This document shows, piece after piece, positions 8,253 to 16,541 of a stretch of 64,000 nucleotides of DNA. Origin of the DNA: Marinobacter flavimaris (lineage in GTDB: Bacteria > Pseudomonadota > Gammaproteobacteria > Pseudomonadales > Oleiphilaceae); the NCBI RefSeq assembly GCF_002933295.1, contig NZ_PSSW01000006.1:62001-126000 (forward strand). Reading direction: 5' to 3'. Made by a program: the position numbers and the translations under genes. Position 1 is the stretch's first letter; each line of letters begins with the position of its first letter. The notes beneath the pieces are model-generated. The model did no database searches. It saw only the letters and a list, made by a program, of their open reading frames with translations, and had not been told where the DNA came from.

Positions 8253-10520
8253 GTGGAACAACCTGTATCACCTCCCAAACCTGTTGTCTCGGGCCTGCTG
8301 AGCCCGCTGTTTCCGGTGGTGATCTTTCTGGTTTTCCTGGGTCTGGCAGCCGGCCTGCGCTACGGGCTGGTACAGCAGGACAAACGTCAGATAGAAGCAA
8401 ACCTGACCAACGAAGCCCGGGCCATGGCCAACCACCTGGAGCGGGAATTTCTGATCCACGCCGAAGCCATCCGGCGCATGGCCAAACGCCTGGAGGCAGA
8501 CCCTGCCAAAACCAAACAGGAGTGGCGGCGGGATGCCCGCAACTACCTCGACGACTTCGGCGTTTACCAGGCCATTGAGTGGATTGACTACGATTTCATT
8601 ATCCGGTGGCTGGAGCCGATTACCGACAACGAAGAGGTCATCGGCTACAACGTCGCCTTCAACGAGGAACGGCGCCAGGCACTGGAACGGGCGAAACAGT
8701 CCGGCAGCTGGGATCTTTCCGGTATCATTAATTTGCGCCAGGGCGGCAAGGGCATGGTGATCTATGCACCGGTGGGTGCCGGCCCCGAGAATAATGGCTT
8801 TATAGCGGGCGTGTTCAGAATGGAAGTGCTGGCGCGCCAGCTTCTCACCGAGCGGGTTCTGGAATCCTTCCGGGTCGAGATTCGCGAGGCCGGCGAGGTG
8901 AGCTATGAACTGAACGTGTCCCAGCCGGTTAGTCGCGACTTTGCCCAGACCCAGGACGTTAATTTGCCGACCCTGGACTGGACATTGACCCTGCGCCCTT
9001 CCACTGAATGGGTGGAAAGCCAGTACAGCTATTGGCCGGGGATGACCTTTGCAACCCTTTTGCTGATGGGTCTGCTGACCAGTCTGACCACGCTGCTGGT
9101 ACAGCTCATTCTCAAGCGCAACCGCGCGCTGCTGAAGACCCGCCGGGAACTGGATCAGGAAATCGCGCAGCGCACCGCCATTCAGAAAGATCTGGCGCGA
9201 CTGGAATCCACCGACACCCTCACCGGCCTGGCGAACCGTCGGTTCTTCATGGAAGACCTGTCCCACACCCTGAACATTGCCGATCGCCAGATGCGCCAGG
9301 TTGCCCTGGTGATGCTGGACCTGGACCGTTTCCAGACCCTCAACGACTCCCTCGGCCACCAGTTCGGGGATGAACTGCTGATCAAGGTGTCCGAGCGGCT
9401 GAACCGCCTCAGCAATGAACGCCTGCTGGTGGCCTACTCCGGGGGCGATGAGTTCATGTTCTGCCAGCAACAGGTGGACGACATTGACGACATCATTCAC
9501 CTGCTGGGCCAGATCAAACAGTGCTTCGACCAGCCCTTCGATGTTCAGGGACAGTCCCACAGCATTACCGCCACAATGGGTGTAGCGGTGTACCCGCAGA
9601 GCGGTCTGGATGCGGATACGCTGTTGCGCAATGCCGACATTGCCCTCTACCGGGCCAAGGAACAGGGCCGGAATACCTATCAGTTCTATACCGAGGGCAT
9701 GCAGCAACGGGAAGTCATGCGTCTTGAACTGGACAAGGATCTGAGCCAGGCCCTGGCCAACAACGAATTCGTGCTCTTCTATCAACCCCAGCTGAACCTG
9801 AACACCGGTGAAATCCAGAGCGTCGAGGCGCTGATCCGTTGGCGCCATCCCCGCCGCGGTCTTCTGCCGCCGGTGGAATTTATTCCGCTGGCGGAGGAGA
9901 GCGGTCGGATCACCGATATCGGGCGCTGGGTGGTCATGGCGGCCTGTCGGCAGCTGGCGGCGTGGAAAGGCACTCCCCAGGAAGGCCTGCGCATTGCGGT
10001 CAATCTCTCGGGCCGGGAGCTGGACGACGAGGATCTGGTGGACCACATTCGGGAAGCCCTGGCGGCGGAGAATGTGCCGGCGAATCGCCTGGAGGTCGAG
10101 CTCACCGAGGAAATCTTCATCCAGAACATCGAGCACAACCTGAATCAGCTTTCCCGTCTGCACCAGCTGGGTGTTCACCTTGCCATTGATGACTTCGGGG
10201 TGGGTTATTCGTCGCTCGGTTACCTTCGGGATTTCCCGGTCGACCTGCTGAAAATCGACCGCTCGTTTATCACGGAAGTCACGGAACGCCATGACGATGC
10301 GGTGATCACCCGGGCGGTGATCAACCTGGCTCACAACCTGGGTATTGAGGTGGTGGCCGAGGGTGTGGAAACCGAGGAGCAGCTGAGTTTCCTGAAGAAT
10401 CACCGGTGTAACTTTGCCCAGGGTTATTTAATCAGCCGACCGATTCCGGTTTCCGACCTTGAGAAGGCCCTGGCTTCCGGTGTTCTGGTGGCGGGCATTA
10501 CGGCCGATTCCGGATTGTAA
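8253..10520 (+). CDS. CHASE-GGDEF-EAL dual c-di-GMP enzyme
   Basis: A 755-aa inner-membrane protein: helix about 15-30, a periplasmic CHASE-like sensor domain (about 40-265), second helix about 266-290, GGDEF domain with SGGDEF (397-401) and EAL domain with EAL at 525-527, DDFGVGYSSLGYL and EGVETEEQL. Both active sites look intact; the usual RxxD inhibitory site before GGDEF is absent. Starts at GTG with ACGGAG six bases upstream. Direction of net activity cannot be predicted. It follows the HD-GYP gene by 55 bp and may share its transcript. Confidence 0.9.
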   Translation: MEQPVSPPKPVVSGLLSPLFPVVIFLVFLGLAAGLRYGLVQQDKRQIEANLTNEARAMANHLEREFLIHAEAIRRMAKRLEADPAKTKQEWRRDARNYLDDFGVYQAIEWIDYDFIIRWLEPITDNEEVIGYNVAFNEERRQALERAKQSGSWDLSGIINLRQGGKGMVIYAPVGAGPENNGFIAGVFRMEVLARQLLTERVLESFRVEIREAGEVSYELNVSQPVSRDFAQTQDVNLPTLDWTLTLRPSTEWVESQYSYWPGMTFATLLLMGLLTSLTTLLVQLILKRNRALLKTRRELDQEIAQRTAIQKDLARLESTDTLTGLANRRFFMEDLSHTLNIADRQMRQVALVMLDLDRFQTLNDSLGHQFGDELLIKVSERLNRLSNERLLVAYSGGDEFMFCQQQVDDIDDIIHLLGQIKQCFDQPFDVQGQSHSITATMGVAVYPQSGLDADTLLRNADIALYRAKEQGRNTYQFYTEGMQQREVMRLELDKDLSQALANNEFVLFYQPQLNLNTGEIQSVEALIRWRHPRRGLLPPVEFIPLAEESGRITDIGRWVVMAACRQLAAWKGTPQEGLRIAVNLSGRELDDEDLVDHIREALAAENVPANRLEVELTEEIFIQNIEHNLNQLSRLHQLGVHLAIDDFGVGYSSLGYLRDFPVDLLKIDRSFITEVTERHDDAVITRAVINLAHNLGIEVVAEGVETEEQLSFLKNHRCNFAQGYLISRPIPVSDLEKALASGVLVAGITADSGL

Positions 10521-10570
10521 TTGCCGCGGCCCGTCCCCAAGATACGGGTAAATCCTTCAGGTGAGATTCT

Positions 10571-10882
10571 ATGGCCGCGCAATACCTGACTCCGGAGCAG
10601 GACGATAAAATTCGCCAGTGGGAACGCTGGAACCGGAACTATTTCATTTTCGCGTTTGTGGCGCTGACCGTCATTCTAGTGTTCAGCAGTCAGCTTGGGT
10701 TGTCCAGCGGTGAAAGCTGGGGCCCCCTGGGTGTTCTGATCGCTGCGCTGATCACGCCGATTATTGTTCTGCAGCTGAAGCTGGCGTGTCCGGCTTGTGG
10801 CCACAAGATTGGCTGGCAGGCGAAGCTGATGGCGCCGGATCAGTGCAAGACCTGCGGTACGTTTCTTCGCTCGCGGGATTGA
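10571..10882 (+). CDS. Small membrane protein with zinc ribbon
   Basis: A 103-aa protein with two hydrophobic helices (about 24-41 and 52-70) followed by a CxxC...CxxC zinc-ribbon tail (CPACGHKIGWQ, then CKTCGTFLRS). I do not recognise a named family. The tail should be cytoplasmic if the helices form a hairpin. It stands between the GGDEF-EAL gene and the copper operon promoter, 50 bp after the former. Coding is supported by the ribosome site CAGGTG and the well-formed metal-binding pairs. Confidence 0.65.
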   Translation: MAAQYLTPEQDDKIRQWERWNRNYFIFAFVALTVILVFSSQLGLSSGESWGPLGVLIAALITPIIVLQLKLACPACGHKIGWQAKLMAPDQCKTCGTFLRSRD

Positions 10883-10918
10883 TAGCCGTCCTTCGATTTT
10901 CCCTCCTCAAGAAAACCT

Positions 10919-10950
10919 TTGACCTGTGAGTTGCTCACAGGTTTTACTCT
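10919..10950 (+). promoter_or_regulatory. MerR-type promoter with perfect operator dyad
   Basis: A -35 hexamer TTGACC (10919-10924) and a -10 TACTCT (10945-10950) are separated by 20 bp, the stretched spacing typical of MerR-activated promoters. Between them lies a perfect dyad, ACCTGTGAG and CTCACAGGT around three bases. Position and layout resemble CueR/ZntR operators. It reads into the merR-copA operon, so autoregulation with induction by metal is inferred. Confidence 0.75.
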
Positions 10951-10983
10951 ATTCTTAATTGGTTTGGAGTTTGCCGTGCTGAG

Positions 10984-11388
10984 GTGGGTACGGTCCGGTT
11001 TTACACCCGCGAGAACCTGCTCAAACCGACCCGTAACCCGGACAACAACTACCAGCAGTTCGATGCCGAGGATCTTCGACGGCTTCGGTTTGCCCGTAAG
11101 GCGCGGCAGCTGGGATTTTCGTTGCCTGAGATACGACAGATCCTGGATCAGGCGGACGATCATCATTCGCCGTGTCCGATGGTTCGGGATGTGTTTCAGC
11201 ATCGGTTGGCGGAGGTTGAGAGGGAGATTCGGGAGCTGCAGCAGTTGCGCAAGCGGATGACCGCTGCGCTGGCCGCCTGGCAGGACATGCCGGATGGTAC
11301 GCCCGATGGCCATACCATTTGCCGGTTGATCGAACACTGGGATGATCCGGCGCCCTGTTGCGGGGCAACTGAACAGAACGAGGAGTGA
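10984..11388 (+). CDS. MerR family heavy-metal regulator, N-terminus apparently frameshifted
   Basis: The open frame begins at GTG with VGTVRFYTRENLLKP, which is the second half of the MerR helix-turn-helix; the first helix is missing. An upstream stretch encoding LIGLEFA, resembling the usual IGELA start, lies in another frame (about 10955-10974), so one base seems lost near 10972-10976. The rest is typical: long dimer helix and metal-site cysteines in SPCPMV, HTICRLIE and a terminal CC pair, arranged like ZntR. It directly precedes copA (6 bp) and its operator lies just upstream. It may be non-functional, start abnormally, or reflect a sequencing error. Confidence 0.7.
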   Translation: MGTVRFYTRENLLKPTRNPDNNYQQFDAEDLRRLRFARKARQLGFSLPEIRQILDQADDHHSPCPMVRDVFQHRLAEVEREIRELQQLRKRMTAALAAWQDMPDGTPDGHTICRLIEHWDDPAPCCGATEQNEE

Positions 11389-11394
11389 TTCTGG

Positions 11395-14016
11395 ATGACT
11401 GACACACCTGTTTTACAAACCACTCTCAGCATTTCCGGGGCTTCCTGCCAGGGCTGTGTGAAGAAGATTCGCAGCGCCCTGGAGCCGTTGACAGGCGATG
11501 CTGAGCTGGTTGAGGTCGATCTGGAAAAACAGACCGTGGACCTGCCGGAGGGCGTGGATGCTGATGAGGCGGCTCGGATTGTCACCGAGACCGGCTACCC
11601 GGCCGAGCCTTTCCAGGAAGACGCCGAGCCGGCCAGTTGCTGTTCTTCAGGGAATGAGGATGAGGCCGATACCGCCGACGACTCTGAAGATCAGGCAACC
11701 GAGGCAGATTCTGCTCCGACTGGTTCTGGGGCAGCAGCCGGTGCGGACGGGCAGATTCATCTGTCAGTGACCGGTGCTACCTGTTCTTCCTGTGTAAACA
11801 CCATTGAGAAGGCCCTGATGTCGGTCTCCGGTATCAGCCATTCCCACATGAACCTGGCGGACAATACCGCCACGGCCACGGGTGATGCCGATCCCGAGGC
11901 GCTGGTGAAGGCAATAGAAAATGCCGGTTATGGCGCCAGCGTGATCGAGGACGAGGACGAAGCGGACGCACGCAAGCAGGAGGAAGACCGGAAGCAGTAC
12001 AAGACACTGCTGATAAAGATGGCCGTGAGTCTGAGCCTGGGTCTTGGGCTGATGGTCTACGGCATGGGTTTCGACACCATGATGGTGACGGATGCCAATC
12101 AGCTCACCTGGCTGAACCTGGGCATTCTCACTCTTGGGGTAATGATCGCTACCGGACGACACTTCTACACCGGTGCTTGGAAGGCATTCCGGCACCATAA
12201 CGCCAACATGGACACCCTGATTGCCCTGGGTACCGGCACCGCCTGGCTTTATTCCATTGTCGTCACCAGTATTCCCGGCGCGTTGCCGGAGATGGCTCGC
12301 CATGTCTACTTTGAGGCCTCGGCGATGATCATCGGCCTGATCAACCTGGGTCAGGCCCTGGAGCTTCGGGCCAAAGGCAAGACATCGGAGGCGGTGCGCC
12401 GGTTGCTGGACCTGCGGGCGAAAACCGCGCGGGTGATTCGGGATGGTGAAGAGCAGGACATTCCGGTAGAGGAGGTTCTCAAGGGCGACCACATCCGGGT
12501 AAGACCCGGTGAGAAACTGCCGGTCGATGGCGTGATTGCCGAAGGCTCTACTCGCATTGATGAGAGCATGCTCACCGGTGAGCCCATGCCGGTGAGCAAA
12601 TCGGAAGGCGATGAGGTGTCTGCCGGCACCCTCAACACCCATGGTTCGATTGTCTACGAGGCCACCCGGGTTGGCAGTGACACCGCGCTGGCTCAAATCA
12701 TCAAGCTGGTGAAAAAAGCCCAGGGCTCGAAGCCTGCCATTGGACGGCTTGCGGACAAGATTTCGTCGGTGTTCGTGCCCACCGTGATGCTGATTGCCGT
12801 CGTGGCGGCGCTGGTCTGGTACAACGTCGGGCCGGAACCGGCGGTGGTTCATATGATGGTGGCGGCCACCACGGTGCTGATCATCGCCTGCCCCTGCGCC
12901 CTGGGCCTGGCCACGCCCATGTCGGTGATGGTTGGCGTTGGCAAGGCGGCGGAATACGGCGCCCTGATCCGCCAGGGCGATGCGCTGCAGACCGCCGGTA
13001 AGCTGGACCTGGTGATACTCGATAAAACCGGCACCATCACCGAAGGTCATCCGGCAGTTACCCGGGTTCATGCCAGCGACGGTGAAGAGCAACGCCTGCT
13101 GGCGCTCGCGGCGGGGCTGGAACAACACTCCGAACACCCTTTGGCCGAGGCGATTCTGGCGAAGGCCAAAGAAAAAAGCGTTCAGCTGGAGAAGCTGACC
13201 GGTTTCGAGGCCCTGAATGGTAAAGGCGTGCAAGGTGAACTCGACGGCAAGCCCGTGCGTCTGGGCAACCGCCGCTGGCTGGAAGACCAGGGCGTTGCGC
13301 TGGGCGATCTGGACGATGCCGCCCACTCGATTACCCAAGAAGCCGGCACGCCCCTGTTTCTGGCATTGGGCACCGAAGCTCTGGGGGTCATTGGCGTTGC
13401 CGATGCCATCAAACCGGACTCCAAGGCTGCCATCCAGCGCCTTCACAAGGCTGGCATCAAGGTGATGATGGTCACAGGCGATGTCGACGCCACCGCAAAG
13501 GCCATCGCGAAAAAAGCCGGCATCGATGACTATCGCGCGGAAGTGCTGCCTGAAGACAAGGCCGAGGTGGTCAGTGAAATGCGCGGCAAGGGCCACACAG
13601 TCGCCATGGTCGGCGACGGCATCAACGATGCTCCGGCCCTGGCGGCGGCGGACGTCGGTTTTGCCATCGGCACCGGCACGGATGTGGCCATTGAGAGCGC
13701 CGGCATCACGCTGATGCGAGGCTCGCTCCACGGCGTGCCCGATGCCATCGAGATCTCCCGGGCCACGGTGAAAAATATTCACCAGAACCTGTTTGGCGCG
13801 TTCGTATACAACACAATGGGTATTCCGGTGGCCGCCGGCCTGCTCTACCCTGTCTGGGGAATACTGATGAGTCCGATACTGGCCGGCGCTGCCATGTCCC
13901 TGTCTTCGGTGACGGTGGTTTCGAACGCCAACCGTCTGAGGTTGTTCCGAACCAGTCACCGTCCGGAACAGAACGACAGCAACAGTGATCCGAAACAGCA
14001 ACAGGAGCGGAACTGA
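11395..14016 (+). CDS. copA: Copper-exporting P1B-type ATPase
   Basis: Pumps Cu(I) out of the cytoplasm. The 873-aa protein has two N-terminal metal-binding domains with CQGC (18-21) and CSSC (130-133), separated by an acidic linker with a CC pair (82-83). The membrane metal site CPC is at 499-501, phosphorylation motif DKTGT from Asp543, TGEP in the actuator, SEHPLAEA in the nucleotide domain and [14 protein letters not shown] at the hinge. The final helix has MSLSS, characteristic of copper pumps. A GAGGAG site precedes the ATG. It is cotranscribed with the MerR gene and two small genes downstream. Confidence 0.95.
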   Translation: MTDTPVLQTTLSISGASCQGCVKKIRSALEPLTGDAELVEVDLEKQTVDLPEGVDADEAARIVTETGYPAEPFQEDAEPASCCSSGNEDEADTADDSEDQATEADSAPTGSGAAAGADGQIHLSVTGATCSSCVNTIEKALMSVSGISHSHMNLADNTATATGDADPEALVKAIENAGYGASVIEDEDEADARKQEEDRKQYKTLLIKMAVSLSLGLGLMVYGMGFDTMMVTDANQLTWLNLGILTLGVMIATGRHFYTGAWKAFRHHNANMDTLIALGTGTAWLYSIVVTSIPGALPEMARHVYFEASAMIIGLINLGQALELRAKGKTSEAVRRLLDLRAKTARVIRDGEEQDIPVEEVLKGDHIRVRPGEKLPVDGVIAEGSTRIDESMLTGEPMPVSKSEGDEVSAGTLNTHGSIVYEATRVGSDTALAQIIKLVKKAQGSKPAIGRLADKISSVFVPTVMLIAVVAALVWYNVGPEPAVVHMMVAATTVLIIACPCALGLATPMSVMVGVGKAAEYGALIRQGDALQTAGKLDLVILDKTGTITEGHPAVTRVHASDGEEQRLLALAAGLEQHSEHPLAEAILAKAKEKSVQLEKLTGFEALNGKGVQGELDGKPVRLGNRRWLEDQGVALGDLDDAAHSITQEAGTPLFLALGTEALGVIGVADAIKPDSKAAIQRLHKAGIKVMMVTGDVDATAKAIAKKAGIDDYRAEVLPEDKAEVVSEMRGKGHTVAMVGDGINDAPALAAADVGFAIGTGTDVAIESAGITLMRGSLHGVPDAIEISRATVKNIHQNLFGAFVYNTMGIPVAAGLLYPVWGILMSPILAGAAMSLSSVTVVSNANRLRLFRTSHRPEQNDSNSDPKQQQERN

Positions 14017-14132
14017 TGGAAACAATGCTGGTCAACGTCGGAGGTCTTGCCCTGATGGCAGCCATCGTCTGGTGGTTCTGGCTTTCCGGTTCTGACGACA
14101 CAGGCTCAAGTAAACATCAACATCACCACTGA
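14016..14132 (+). CDS. 38-aa His-tailed membrane peptide of the copper operon
   Basis: The ATG overlaps the copA stop (TGATG), indicating translational coupling. The 38 residues form one membrane helix (LVNVGGLALMAAIVWWFWL) followed by an acidic, polar tail ending KHQHHH. The helix resembles the N-terminal anchor of cupredoxin-like proteins found beside copA in other bacteria, but no cupredoxin domain follows. It might be a small copper-binding accessory subunit of CopA or the remnant of a shortened cupredoxin. Coding is supported by coupling and hydrophobic pattern only. Confidence 0.6.
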   Translation: METMLVNVGGLALMAAIVWWFWLSGSDDTGSSKHQHHH

Positions 14133-14142
14133 GGTACTTGCC

Positions 14143-14592
14143 ATGAAAAAACACACCCTGGCTTTTGGCCTGATGGCAGCCCTGGGATTCAGCACCACGG
14201 CGCTGGCAGCCGGCGCAGCCCAGAGCATCCACGTTTACAAATCCCCGACCTGCGGCTGCTGTGATGACTGGATAGATCACCTGAAAGAAAATGGCTTCGA
14301 GGTGGAGGCGACCAACACCAACGATATGGGCAGGATCAAGGCCGACGCAGGCCTGATTGCCGGTCTTGGCAGTTGCCATACCGCATTCGTGGGTGACTAC
14401 GTCATCGAGGGCCATGTGCCAGCCGAGGACATCAAGCGCCTGATCAGCGAAGCACCCCAGGCCACCGGCCTCAGCGTGCCCGGGATGCCCATGGGGTCAC
14501 CCGGCATGGAAATGGGCGACCGGAAAGATCATTACAAGGTCATCCTGTTTAACGAGGCGGGACAGACCCGGATCTTTTCCGAGCACAATTAA
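14143..14592 (+). CDS. DUF411 periplasmic metal-binding protein (CopG-like)
   Basis: A 149-aa protein with a signal peptide (cleavage near residue 23) and the DUF411 signature: PTCGCCDDW (Cys37, 39, 40), GSCHTAFVGDYVIEGHVP in the middle and a Met-rich MPMGSPGMEMG toward the end. Relatives occur in copper- and silver-resistance clusters and some bind Cu ions in the periplasm. It is the last gene of the merR-copA operon, 10 bp after the small membrane peptide, and is followed by a clear terminator. A periplasmic copper-handling role is inferred. Confidence 0.88.
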   Translation: MKKHTLAFGLMAALGFSTTALAAGAAQSIHVYKSPTCGCCDDWIDHLKENGFEVEATNTNDMGRIKADAGLIAGLGSCHTAFVGDYVIEGHVPAEDIKRLISEAPQATGLSVPGMPMGSPGMEMGDRKDHYKVILFNEAGQTRIFSEHN

Positions 14593-14605
14593 CGCCAATA
14601 ACCAG

Positions 14606-14645
14606 GCAAGGGCCGGTATTTATCGGCCCTTGCGGCCTCCTTTTC
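14606..14645 (+). terminator. Intrinsic terminator of the copper operon
   Basis: A perfect 10-bp stem (GCAAGGGCCG/CGGCCCTTGC) with an eight-base loop lies 14 bp after the DUF411 stop, followed by a pyrimidine-rich stretch containing TTTT. Confidence 0.75.
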
Positions 14646-14748
14646 CTCCCGCTTCCTGCCAGTCCCTGTCTGTTTTTTCTACACTCTGGTTAACCAGTGT
14701 TCTATCATTGGCGCCCAGAAACCCAGAAAAATCCGAGAGGGATACTCG

Positions 14749-16467
14749 TTGAGCCTTAAAACCCGCATCCTTGGCCTGGCCGCCAGTCTCATCATCGTGG
14801 CTTCCGTGGCTTCGTGGCTGGCCTACCGGGAGCTGTCCGAGAGCATCATCGAACGCTGGGGCCAACAGGTCGCGGAAATACAGGTTCGCTACGACAGCGC
14901 CCGCCTGCTGCAGTCCCTGGAGCGGGAAATCGGGTTGGCCAAACAGATGGCCAGTTCCTCCGCCCTGATCAACTGGGCCGCTAATCCGGATGACACCGCA
15001 CTCCAAGCTGAAGCCATCCGCCAGATGGAGAGTTTTCGTTCCAATTTCCGGGACAACAACTACTTCGTTGCCCTCGTCAACAATGCCCACTATTACTACA
15101 ACAACGAGGAGAACGAATACGCCGGTAACCAGTTCCGATATGTGCTGGATAAAGACAAGCCGGATGACGCCTGGTTTTTCCAGCTCATAGAAGAAGGTCG
15201 CGACTTCCACCTCAACGTAAATCCGGATACCGAGCTGGGTGTTACCAAACTCTGGATTGATGTGCTGATGCGCGATGAGGCCGGCGAAATTGTCGGTATG
15301 GTCGGAACCGGTCTGAGTCTGGATGCTTTTCTGCAGGATATTGTCGACATCGGTCAGGAGGGCATCACCACCCTGTTCGTGGATTACAATGGCGCCATCC
15401 AGCTCTATCGCGACCGGAACTACATCGACTTCGCCAGCATCATCAAACCCGAAGGCCAGAAGAACACCATCGACCTGCTGTTCGATGATCCCCAGGACAA
15501 GCAGCAGATTCTCGGTATGTTGCAGCTTCTCAAGAAGCCGGGGGACCAGGCCGGCCAGGTGGAAAGCGGCTTCGTGACGGTGGATGGCCGCAAGCATCTG
15601 GCCGGGGTTGCCTTCCTGCCGGCGATTGGCTGGTTTGAGATCACCCTGCTTGACCTCAATACACTCTTGCCAACCAGCTATCTGTGGCCGCTGGTGGCGG
15701 TATTCCTGGGCACACTGCTGGTCACACTGGTGCTGTTCCACCTGATTATCCAGTCCCGGATTCTCAAGCCCATCATGAGCCTGGAACACGCCGTGGAAAA
15801 AGTCCGGGAGGGCAGCTTCGATCTGCCGCGGCTGGATAAACCGGATAATGAGATCGGCTGGCTGGCGGATCATTTCGAGAAAATGACCCAGAGCCTCGGC
15901 CACTCTACCCGGGAACTCGAAGAAAAAGTCGCTCAAAGAACGGATGAGTTGAACCGACTGGCCCGCGTCGATCCCCTGACCGGCCTGAAAAACCGTCGCG
16001 GCCTGGACGAAGTGCTGGATGAGGAAATCCAGCGGGCCCGCCGCCAGGAGACCGGCTTTGGCGTGATCTGGCTGGACATTGACCATTTCAAGAGCATCAA
16101 TGACAACCTGGGCCATCAGGCCGGCGATCAGATCCTGTGCCGGGTTGCCCTGTGGCTGAAAGCCGGCGTGCGCCCCTACGACCATCCGGGACGCTGGGGT
16201 GGGGACGAGTTCGTGGTCCTGTTGTCGCCCTGCGATCCAGAGACACTACACCGTATCGCCCTCCGCATCCGGGAATCCGTGGAACAGGAGAGCCGCAAAA
16301 CCGGCACCCAGGTCACCGTCAGTGTTGGTGGCTACTTTGCTCTGCCGGGTGACAGCACCGATACCATTCTTCGTCAAGCGGATCGGGCGCTTTATCAGGC
16401 CAAGGATGAGGGGCGCAACCGGGTCTGTATTACCACCTCGGAAGACCCGGAGATTAACCCCGCGTAA
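14749..16467 (+). CDS. Membrane diguanylate cyclase with periplasmic sensor and HAMP
   Basis: A 572-aa protein: signal-anchor helix (about 7-27), a large periplasmic domain of Cache-like appearance (about 30-300), second helix (about 305-332), HAMP (about 335-385), coiled linker and a GGDEF domain with GGDEF at 484-488. RPYD five residues before it is an intact inhibitory site, so it should make c-di-GMP with feedback control. The start is TTG at 14749 with GAGAGGG upstream. It stands alone between the copper terminator and rnb. The ligand is unknown. Confidence 0.88.
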   Translation: MSLKTRILGLAASLIIVASVASWLAYRELSESIIERWGQQVAEIQVRYDSARLLQSLEREIGLAKQMASSSALINWAANPDDTALQAEAIRQMESFRSNFRDNNYFVALVNNAHYYYNNEENEYAGNQFRYVLDKDKPDDAWFFQLIEEGRDFHLNVNPDTELGVTKLWIDVLMRDEAGEIVGMVGTGLSLDAFLQDIVDIGQEGITTLFVDYNGAIQLYRDRNYIDFASIIKPEGQKNTIDLLFDDPQDKQQILGMLQLLKKPGDQAGQVESGFVTVDGRKHLAGVAFLPAIGWFEITLLDLNTLLPTSYLWPLVAVFLGTLLVTLVLFHLIIQSRILKPIMSLEHAVEKVREGSFDLPRLDKPDNEIGWLADHFEKMTQSLGHSTRELEEKVAQRTDELNRLARVDPLTGLKNRRGLDEVLDEEIQRARRQETGFGVIWLDIDHFKSINDNLGHQAGDQILCRVALWLKAGVRPYDHPGRWGGDEFVVLLSPCDPETLHRIALRIRESVEQESRKTGTQVTVSVGGYFALPGDSTDTILRQADRALYQAKDEGRNRVCITTSEDPEINPA

Positions 16468-16541
16468 CGGGTCTGACTCATACCGCCATAACCGTTATAC
16501 TCCGCCCCATCATTCATTTTTTTTACCAGCCAGGTTACTTC

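Noticed and set aside
8268..10403. 711-codon open frame opposite the GGDEF-EAL gene
   Set aside because: Shadow of a confirmed gene on the plus strand; composition is His/Gln/Val-rich and resembles no protein family.
11764..14025. 753-codon open frame opposite copA
   Set aside because: It mirrors a firmly identified gene; GC-rich codon use leaves the opposite strand open. No domain is recognisable in it.
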